The notes under the pieces: generated by a model
The model's database searches: none
The model's input: the letters and a program-made list of their open reading frames with translations, nothing else
What the model was told of the DNA's origin: nothing
Made by a program: the position numbers and the translations under genes
Shown here: in pieces, positions 55,802-64,000 of the stretch
Numbering within the stretch: the stretch's first letter is position 1
Layout of the letters: every line of letters begins with the position of its first letter
Source: Pectinophora gossypiella
Lineage: Eukaryota > Arthropoda > Insecta > Lepidoptera > Gelechiidae
Direction: 5' to 3'
Length of the DNA stretch: 64,000 nt
NCBI RefSeq assembly: GCF_024362695.1
Contig: NC_065406.1
Span: 3,720,001 to 3,784,000, forward strand

Positions 55802-57136
55802 TATAGGGTAGCATAGAGTATTTGAAGTGAGCCTCCCTGCAAATAGAACCGCTACTACTATCCACGCCTCTATCACTCACACACAGTGTTATTGTTCAAA
55901 TATAACTAACAGTTTGAACACCACACCAGAAGGTCTGAACAACATTGGATTAAGTATGCAATGTGCCATCAGTATGAATGATCGTGATAGATCATTAGCC
56001 TCCCAACCCATCATCATTGTCATCATCAGCCGTACGACACCCACTGCTGGGCATAGGCCTCCCCCAAGGATCTCCACGACGATCGGTCCTGCGCTGCCCG
56101 CATCCAGCGGCTTCCCGCGACCTTCACCAGATCGTCGGTCCACCTTGTAGCGGGCCTACCCACTGAGCGTCGTCCGACACGTGGTCGCCATTCTAGAACC
56201 TTTCCGCCCCATCGGCCATCGGTTCTCCTCGCTATGTGTCCTCCCCACAACCCACCACTGAACAATATGAAAGATGATAAGTATATAATATTCCTCTTAA
56301 GTGATTTTATCTTTATTTTAGGTTATTAACTAATAGGTAAGTATTCCTAATTAAATTCTTTTTGACTGTGGTGGAACTGAAAGAACGCATTTGTAAATGA
56401 AAATTACCCAGATTGCGCGATTATAAATGGGTTTGCGTATCTTTTGATTATGAATCTAGTGTATGTAAAATAGGTAGAGGTACATTTTGGGACATCGTCA
56501 CACACACGTATCGGATTTGACGTGATAGTAGATACTCTGTATCATAATATGTTTTTGGGAAATCATAACTAGGACTTCGTATCAAGATTAACATCGATTT
56601 TCATTATAATTATTTTTTTCTAGTTCAAAATATACAATGAGGGACTTTCCAAGTTACGTTCACCAAAAACAATACGTAATTGTGATTATTACCTATTTTC
56701 TCATTACTCGGGTAAATAATTTTTCGAAAAAAAGATTATCCGTGCTTCGGAACTTTCGGGAACCACGTTATGCCATTGGTCCCGGTTACGTACCTACTTA
56801 CTGATGTAAATAGCTCGTAGTCGATACATGAGCCATGTCAGGAGCCTTTGGCGGCTTAAAAACCCTGACCAGTGTTGCTGAGGTTGGTAATCGACATAAC
56901 AACCCACACGATAGAAAAAAAGGACGGAACGCCTTCTGACTATGACGTCTGGTTGACGTCATATAGAATTATAAATGCCCCTATACCGTGCCAATTCATT
57001 AAGCGAATGCGTATTACCATTTGTCACTACTTATTTGCCCATTATCATTAACCATAAACCAACTAATTAGAATATAAACCTTCAGCAAGCCTTCAATATA
57101 GAAAAGGTTGACGAGCACATTATCACACACAGAGGG
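55802..57136. other. gene-free stretch with RTE and SINE pieces
   Basis: Positions 56026-56245 (minus) are the RTE C-terminal frame GHIARRTDGRWGGK to AYAQQWVSYG, intact at the very end. Positions 56637-56690 are a P-like end ('gagggactttccaagttacg'). Positions 56735-56920 are a headless SINE-B (+). Confidence 0.6.
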
Positions 57137-57465
57137 ATCTTCTTCTTCTATCGTGTGGGTTGTGAGGTGGATTACCAACCCCATCAAACCTGGTGTCAGG
57201 GTTACTACTGAGCCGCCAAAGGCCCCTGACATGGCTCATGAAACGACTACGTGCTTACATCAGTAAGTAGTAACCGGGACCAACGGCTTAACGTGCCTTC
57301 CGAAGCACGTATCATCTTTCTTTCGGATAATCAGGTGATCAGCCTGTAATGTCCTATAACCTAACTAGGGATCACAAAGTGATTTTCGTGATGTGTCCCC
57401 ACCGAGACTTGAACCCGGGATCGTGAGCCCAACGCTCAAACCACTGGACCACGGAGATCGTTATG
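57137..57465 (-). repeat. SINE-B, near full length, inverted
   Basis: Starts with the inverted tail 'ctatcgtgtgggttgtgagg' and ends with the inverted head 'ccactggaccacggagatcg'. Core and tail match 50140-50455. Confidence 0.75.
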
Positions 57466-60184
57466 GATTTATTGAAAAAAAGTTGCGTAAAATAAAAAAT
57501 AATGCAATATAACTATTTTTTTATTATTATTATGATTGTGTCATTAGGGACGTTAAGCTAATCGATTGTCACTATAAAGCCTCTCATCCACTAGACAACA
57601 TTCATGCGCAAATTACCGTTCAATATGTAGTTAGTATGAAGCGAAAATAGATTGGTACACTTTGTTTATTGAATATTCCGATATAATAACACTATCGCGA
57701 ATGTTTTCCGACTAACTTAATGCGATCATCAACCACAAAACAACACTTCGTATTAATTATTCAATGAAGAAACCAAGCGTCCCGTTCCTTTTCCCGCCAA
57801 AAAGTCCACCGTACTGTACATTATTGATCGGAAATATTTTAAGAAAAAATACGTGTTCATGTAATCCAAAAAGTATTTATTTTTTGCTCTATATATAAAA
57901 AAAATCTGTTGTTTTAATTCTAGAAAATAAAGAATAGAATATCATTATAATAATACTTATGTATACAATATAACAAACGTAAAAATACAAAATATTGGAC
58001 GTCATACCATTCTTTCATCTCCTTGTAATTTTTAATATAAAAATTATTCGGACTTGCAGGCATACCTTTTACTTTGCGACAGGCATACTACTTTACTGAA
58101 TACAAAAATATAATCTTACAACTATTAGCTTACACTATCAGTTCAGTAAAGAGCCTTATTCAATAGATGCCACTAACAGCCGTTACAAACTCTACAAATT
58201 GTTATGATAGTGATATGCCCTGTAACATGCTATCCGCGACAGGATAAATGAGACAATAGAATTGATATATTTATCGCCTAACCAAATGTATTGGCTTATT
58301 TATCAAGTCGCGCGCGATACGGCAACATGCTACGGCTACAGACGCAGATTGTATCGATTAATCATAATATTACTTGATAGCTCTAATCATAGTGCTATCC
58401 TTCACTTACTCCAAGTGCAAGTAAAAGATAGTGCTAGTTTTCGACACTAAACTAAATTGTAACTCATTCTGTTGTCGGTATAACATTATAGTACCAATTC
58501 CACTATTCAATAGAGAATCGGTACCGTAATTTCATACCGGTAGCGTAACATTATGCCTTAACCGCTTTCAAGCCCTGGATACAATCTCTGTCGATTAACC
58601 CTGTGTTTCAAGTATCTTAACAATTTGTAAAATCTGAATCGTCTCCTTTACAAACTAGCTATTGGCAAAATTTTGCGAACGCGAAATTAATAGAATCACA
58701 TAAAAATCTCAATGTCAATTTATATTACATACAAATTATGTGTGGCACGTATTTTGGAAAATATTTTAAATCCTATCTTAAATGAGCTCATACATTACAA
58801 ACTAAAAATACAATATTTTGAAGTACTTGTGCCCTTTTTACATACAAGTATTTATTATCGAACAATTACGTATTATTTTCATATTTTATAATAATGTTAA
58901 GGTCAAAAAATAAATAAAATAGGTTCTCACAATGAGTCTATTAAAATGCTGGCAAAATATGATGGGATACGTTACTAGAATATTCGGTAAAGTTTTCCAA
59001 ATTTAAAAGTATTAAAAATATTTTGCATGTACCTATTTTCAAAAGGTATATTTTTTAGTTACTAAAATCCAACTTATATTAGACACATTGTAAGTACTTG
59101 TATTTTGTTATTTGAATTATCTTCAGTTCTATTTTCAAATGGAGCCACGACACATTGCACTGAACTAATATATTAACATGTTCGCAGCGAAACATATTTT
59201 ATTCCATTTTATTAATTAATGTTCGATACTTAGCTGTCTTCATTCTAATATAACATTAGCTAAACACTAACTTACACTAAATACCAAAAATATATTCAAA
59301 TGAGAATATTATTTAACATACAAGTATTGCAACGTAAAATTAAATTGCTCATAGCAATATCTCATTTTACACATCGGCAGTGAGTGACTGGTTCAAGCTG
59401 TAGAAACAGCAAATTAAAAAAAAAAAAAACAAAAAAAAAGTGCGAGAACATAGCATAAAGTTTGTAAAAAAAAAATAACAAGATTGAACTACATTTATGG
59501 TTTTAAAACTTGCGCTTTATGCTAAGTATTGCACTGAGAATGTCAATAAACGAAAATATTAAATAAAATCAAAATCAGCATAAAAATATCAAATATGAAT
59601 GTGGTTTTTAAATTCCAAATTATATCTCAACTAAATAAAACCATGCTATATTAGTGACGTAAATGAGTAATATAATAATTATACAATCAATAATTATAAA
59701 AAAGAAAACCTAAGTATTGAAATGTGTTAGTAGTTTTTTATAAAAACCATTAGTCTGAAGGTTTTACCCTCAGATTATTCTACAATACACTGCATAGTTA
59801 CAAAACTTATTAGCGAAATGGCAATGATAATAAAAGTCTTCCCATAATAACAGGGAATTTAATAAATAAATCGAAATTCTACAGAATATTATAAAATTAT
59901 AACATTGCATCTTGTGAGGTTTATAACTTTTTTTCCAAGTGCAAGCCGCACGATCTACTTTGTTTATCATAATCATAAATATGTCCTAAGCACAAAAAGT
60001 GCTAATTTAAGTCGTAAGCTAAAGTATTTATTTGTCATAAAAATGCAAAGGCAAGATTTTTTATGTGTTGCCATTTTATAGCGGAACTTATTGCGTAAGG
60101 AAATCTACATTATATTTTGCAAATTATGATATATTTACCGCCATATATCAAATTTAAGGCGACAACAATTTATGTCAAAAACAG

Positions 60185-60316
60185 GGCTTGAAATCGGCTA
60201 AGGTTCAAGTTTAGGCTAACGGTATGAAATTACGGTACCGATTTGGTTATGATCAGTACCATAATTTCATACCGGTAGCGTAAACTTTAAACTTATACCT
60301 TAACCGCTTTCAAGAC
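60185..60316. mobile_element. 132-bp palindromic MITE
   Basis: Arms 'ggcttgaaatcggctaaggt' to 'ggtatgaaattacggtac' are mirrored by 'gtaccataatttcataccgg' to 'ccttaaccgctttcaag', with about 10 bp between. A shorter copy is at 58505-58580. Confidence 0.6.
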
Positions 60317-61144
60317 GTAGTCATAATATGTCTAGCTTTTAGGTATTTCTACATATACCTAAAGAATATTTTTTTCTTAAGTTGTCTTTATCGTTTTTTT
60401 TTTAATATACTAATATCATAAAAATGTTTGCAAAAGCTAAGACTGAAACATTTTAGTTTAGTATCACTCCTTTTAAAACGGAGTATTTTCTAAAAAATAT
60501 TACAGTAAAATTGAAGATAATTTTGCTATAGTCTGTAAGACGATATCCAAAATATACGTTTATTCACAAGACATTAAAGTAGATAATTGTTCCCTTGGCC
60601 TTATATTTAATATTATAAATACAAATATAGTACGTAAATATAAAAGCATAATATTGTGGCAGTGAAGTTTCTTACATAATTGAATATACTTTTTATTAGC
60701 TAGTTATAGATACTGTTTAATAATGATGATAAAAATATGTACTATTTTATTCTGACCTGTATATTACTTGTGAAAATAAATGCATTTGTGTTTTGTTGAA
60801 GTTGAAATTGTTGGCACAATTGTCGAGGTGTTCAAATATTTATTAATAAACGAAGTTTTTTTTGATGATTTTTTATGATGCAGTCTTCATTCAAGGCCAA
60901 TACAAACAATCTTATGTATACATACTTTCAAAGAGTATAAAAACTTTCAAAGACATTGCCAATTGCTGGAACGAACTTTTGTGATTCTATTTTTATAGCG
61001 ATTTTTATTTTTCAAAAGCGTAATTTTAACGCCAACGATGATATAATGGAACGCAATTTAAATTGTTTCTATTTTTAAAAACTACGATTCTAATTCGGTT
61101 TTTTTTATAACAGACAATATACAGTTGGCGCCAAAACATGCCAA

Positions 61145-61230
61145 AGATATTGCTATTTGACATTTGTTGACGTTGCGCATTTATATGCGCAAATGTCAAA
61201 ATGCAATATTGCTTTTAGATGAATTGTTTC
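61145..61230. repeat. family Q palindrome, uninterrupted
   Basis: 'tttgacatttgttgacgttg' and cgcatttatatgcg, then 'caaatgtcaaaatgcaatat'. It serves as an empty-site relative for the insertion at 51541-51665. Confidence 0.6.
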
Positions 61231-61301
61231 CATGTGTCATTTTTAACTCCCATGATGACTTCCATACTTGATTGAGCAATGTGTTCGGAAGACGAGGGTC
61301 G

Positions 61302-64000
61302 TCAGTGGTCTCCTCTGAGCAGCTCCATGAGGAGGTTGAAGCTCGGGCCGTCGCCATCCTTGGTCTTGTTGGCAGGATTCAGCATCTCTTTGCCGACTTG
61401 CATGAAGAACTGTAGAGAAAGGATTTTTTTCATATTATTTAAAATTCAGGAGACCTTCGACCAATAGCTGTTTGACGTCCATCTACGCAGATAGCATTCG
61501 TATCGTTTATTGGTCGAACCACTCAATATAATTCGGGCCGCGCGCGTCGCGGTTGTTATGCAGACCCGGCTGAAGCTGTTATAAATGTAAATAAGGTTTA
61601 TCGTTAAGAAAGAAGAAAGATAATAAACGTATATTTAATAAAGATAAACGTTTATTGTAAGGAGGAATATGCTTTTCTTTTTAAGTTGGCAACATTATAT
61701 AATGCAAAAATGTGAATCTAGAAATGTCTTCTTGTGAATAACTACGTAGCTTACCGCTCGCGACTTTGTTCCCATGATCTTCGGTTATTTTCGGGATAAA
61801 AGCTATCCTATGTTTTTCCCTAGGTACCTATCGTAGAAACTATTATAAATCGTGCTTGCTTCACGCTCGTATCGAAGCGTGCGGACAATGACAGGTCATG
61901 CATTGACTGACTGTATGTCTTGCTCTGTATTCAGATGACGTATGAGCCCGAGATAAGGATAGCAATATCACTACAGTAGGTATAATGACCCTAAGGTGGT
62001 CTCGTTGTGAGACTGATCTTTTACTGTCCGTGTGGTGAGACTCTCACCTGACAAGTCCGCTGCAGCTCCGGTATGCGCAGGAGCAGCTCGCCGAACTTGG
62101 CGGGCGTGTCGGGCGAGTGCGCGGCCGTGTACGCTTGCAGGGCGGCCAGTGCTTTTTCCTGCGATGCTCGGACTTTCTCCGATTCACGAAGCTCTGGCGC
62201 GTCTGTTGAGAACGGGATTTTCATGTTAGAATCGACATTATGAGTTTGAATTAACATCCTCCGTGGTCTAGTGGTTAGAGCGTTAGGCTCACGATCTGGA
62301 GGTCCGGGTTCGATTCCCGATGGGGACATTGTCGAAATCACTTTGTGAAACTGTCCTTTGTTTGGTAAGGACTTTTCAGGCTTGAATCACCTGATTGTCC
62401 GAAAAAATAAGTTGATTCCGTGCTTCGGAGGGCACGTTAAGCCGTTGGTCCCGGCTATTAGCCGTAGAAACACCTCCACCAACCCGCAGTGGAGCAGCGT
62501 GGTGGAGTATGCTCCATACCCCCTCCGGTTGATTGAGGGGAGGCCTGTGCCCAGCAGTGGGACGTATATAGGCAGTTTATGAGTTTGAAACGTTAGAAAA
62601 AAGTGAACACTTTTTGCTATACTTCTATCCTATTCTATTACTCGGAACCATCATTAGCTCTAGCTAATGAGCTCGCTCTAGCGAGAGGGAGCACTATAGC
62701 GCTTACAGATGTGATTCGACCGTTCAACTCACCCGAGGTAAGTAGTACGATGACCTTGAGCGCGACGTACTCGTACCTGTCGACTCGCAGCCGCCGCAGG
62801 TGGTCCGTGAAGCTCAGCATCCGCTCAATGCACGGCGTCAAACCCAGCCTGGAAATTTTAATGGGAACTTTAACCATAGATTTGCTAATACCATAGATTG
62901 AACATCAGCGCTCAAAAAGTGGGACGCAAAGTTACTGTTAATATAGCGACGTTGACAGTACTTTACTTCAGTGCGTGATTAGGCGCCGAACTGGCAACAC
63001 GGGGAACTGCGTGATAAAATCTTGCGAAAATAGAAGCTCAAAGCGAAAAAGGAAGAATGGAACATCATATTTCTAAAAAGTAATGACATTGTGCATGTTA
63101 TCATAGTATAAACATTTTAATTTTCGCAGTAAAACCCACCAAAATTATTATTTTAGTTTAAAATACACTAAAACAAGTACTCCCGGTCAATCCAAGTCGC
63201 AGTATAACCCGACCGCGTTACGAAGCACCACGCGCTAATATACGTAATAAGACGATGCGTACTTTCTTAATTTGACACGATTTTATTGAATGACTGACAC
63301 CAGGGTTGGTGAGGTTGGTCATTTACCTCACAACCCACACGATAGAAGAGAGAAGATGGAGTATCCGGGGTAAGACAATATCTTCAACAGTCAGTACTAA
63401 CTTGGCACTCTGATGCAGCGTGATGCCGCGCCCCCCTCCGACGCGCACCTCCCCCGGCGTGGACACGCCGCGGTAGCAGCACGAGAGCACCAGAAGCTCG
63501 CACCAGCTGTTGATCAGCAGGCAGATCTGGTCGTCGATCTGCAGGTGGAAAAAAGAGATGGTATTAAGGTAATTAAGGCTGTTCTGGGAGGAAATAAAAA
63601 ACGTTCAGCTGCCTGTCTTCCCAACAAAAAACACTTTGTGATCCCTAGTTTTGTTAGGACATTACAGGGTGATTGTCCAAAAAGTAAGATGATCAGTGCT
63701 TCGGAAGGCACGTTAAGCCGTTGGTCCCGGTTACTACTTAACTTACTAATGTAAGTAAGTAGTCGTTACATGAGCCATGTCAGGGGGCTTTGGCGGCTCA
63801 ATCCCTGACACCGGGGTTGATGGGGTTGGTAATTCACCGCACAACCCTCACGATAGAAGAAGTAGAAGAGAAGAGACTTATACTTACAGAGATGTTCTTG
63901 AAGAGCGGCAAACTCTTGCACCACTTGACGATCTTATAGAGTCTGTGGTCGGCGATGTTGCACAGGTCGGCGAGGAAGTCAGGGCTGGAGTTGTGTGCCG
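61302..64000 (-). CDS. Hr39: nuclear receptor HR39 (FTZ-F1 beta), C-terminal ligand-binding exons
   Basis: Five minus-strand exons: beyond 64000 to 63888, 63538-63402, 62848-62733, 62202-62048 and 61409-61302, joining in frame. They encode about 210 residues of a ligand-binding domain: 'LCNIADHRLYKIVKWCKS', IDDQICLLINSWCELL (helices 3-5), 'DHLRRLRVDRYEYVALKV', 'KFGELLLRIPELQRTCQ' and the final AF-2-like 'FNLLMELLRGDH' before the stop. The HLRRLRVD...EYVALKVIVLL and GKEML segments point to HR39 rather than FTZ-F1. HR39 (NR5 family) is an orphan receptor induced by ecdysone with roles in metamorphosis and female reproductive glands in Drosophila. The DNA-binding half lies outside the window. 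Introns hold SINE-A and SINE-B insertions. Confidence 0.85.
61450..61570. repeat. palindromic MITE (family P2), second copy
   Basis: 'cgaccaatagctgtttgacg', tccatctacgcagatagcat and 'ttattggtcgaacc', then 'gggccgcgcgcgtcgcggtt'. It is the inverse orientation of the centre of 41625-41790. It lies in the last intron of HR39. Confidence 0.5.
62238..62589 (+). repeat. SINE-A with exact 13-bp target duplication
   Basis: Body 62251-62576 is full length from head 'catcctccgtggtctagtgg' to 'gtatataggcag', flanked by ttatgagtttgaa at 62238-62250 and 62577-62589. It lies in an HR39 intron, in opposite orientation to the gene, 36 bp upstream of an acceptor. The exact duplication marks it as young. Confidence 0.8.
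63637..63865 (+). repeat. 5'-truncated SINE-B
   Basis: Starts inside the body ('cactttgtgatccctagttt'), includes the core 'cagtgcttcggaaggcacgt' and tail to 'acaaccctcacgatagaaga'. A tail-only fragment also lies at 63297-63352. Both are in HR39 introns. Confidence 0.65.

Larger units (their letters stand above)
57466..61301. other. long AT-rich 3' side of HR39, no gene seen
   Basis: Lies downstream of the HR39 stop on the minus strand and may contain a long 3' UTR; several AATAAA-type hexamers exist on that strand. Two related small palindromes lie at 58505-58580 and 60185-60316 ('ggtatgaaattacggtacc' and its inverse). Positions 61145-61230 hold an uninterrupted family Q palindrome. It is otherwise unusually free of the SINEs that crowd the rest of the window. 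Confidence 0.5.

Overview
The window reads as nuclear DNA of a lepidopteran (moth or butterfly). It is AT-rich, its genes are split by short and long introns with normal GT/AG junctions, and it is packed with the tRNA-headed SINEs, RTE- and jockey-type LINE tails and small palindromic DNA elements typical of that order. No bacterial, viral, rRNA, CRISPR or standalone tRNA signal was seen. All exon models below were built by reading splice sites and frames by eye; every model closes in frame.

Layout. An Fcf2/TDIF2-type ribosome-biogenesis gene lies at 2.7-4.1 kb (+). A large inverted-repeat element interrupted by an RTE retrotransposon covers 4.4-8.0 kb. HSD17B8 (short-chain dehydrogenase) runs from 20.6 to 10.2 kb (-); one 6.4-kb intron is almost wholly transposon sequence. 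A THAP zinc-finger gene (21.2-22.4 kb, +) is divergent from HSD17B8 across a 0.6-kb shared promoter. A hAT-like foldback element loaded with TATCGATA octamers follows at 22.7-23.4 kb. Then come a Zucchini/PLD6 phospholipase-D gene of the piRNA pathway (24.3-25.0 kb, -) and a paired-class homeobox gene most like PRRX (25.2-30.2 kb, -). The stretch 30.2-42.8 kb has no recognisable gene, only repeats and possible regulatory DNA. Two convergent secreted astacin metalloproteases follow (42.9-47.3 kb, +; 55.3-48.5 kb, -). The window ends with the last five coding exons of the nuclear receptor HR39 (64.0-61.3 kb, -), and a gene-free stretch of about 6 kb lies between it and the second astacin.

The genes do not form a pathway; apart from the tandemly related astacins they are independent housekeeping, developmental and digestive or hatching-type genes. 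The mobile DNA is the most informative part. Several insertions can be dated relative to each other by nesting, and several have exact target-site duplications (8 bp for two hAT-like elements, TA for a palindromic family, 12-13 bp for SINE/LINE insertions). One family seems to be a non-autonomous P-like element that still carries the start of a THAP domain. The most interesting signal is the TATCGATA foldback element. Its octamer is the same as the DRE bound by DREF, a host factor with hAT-transposase ancestry.
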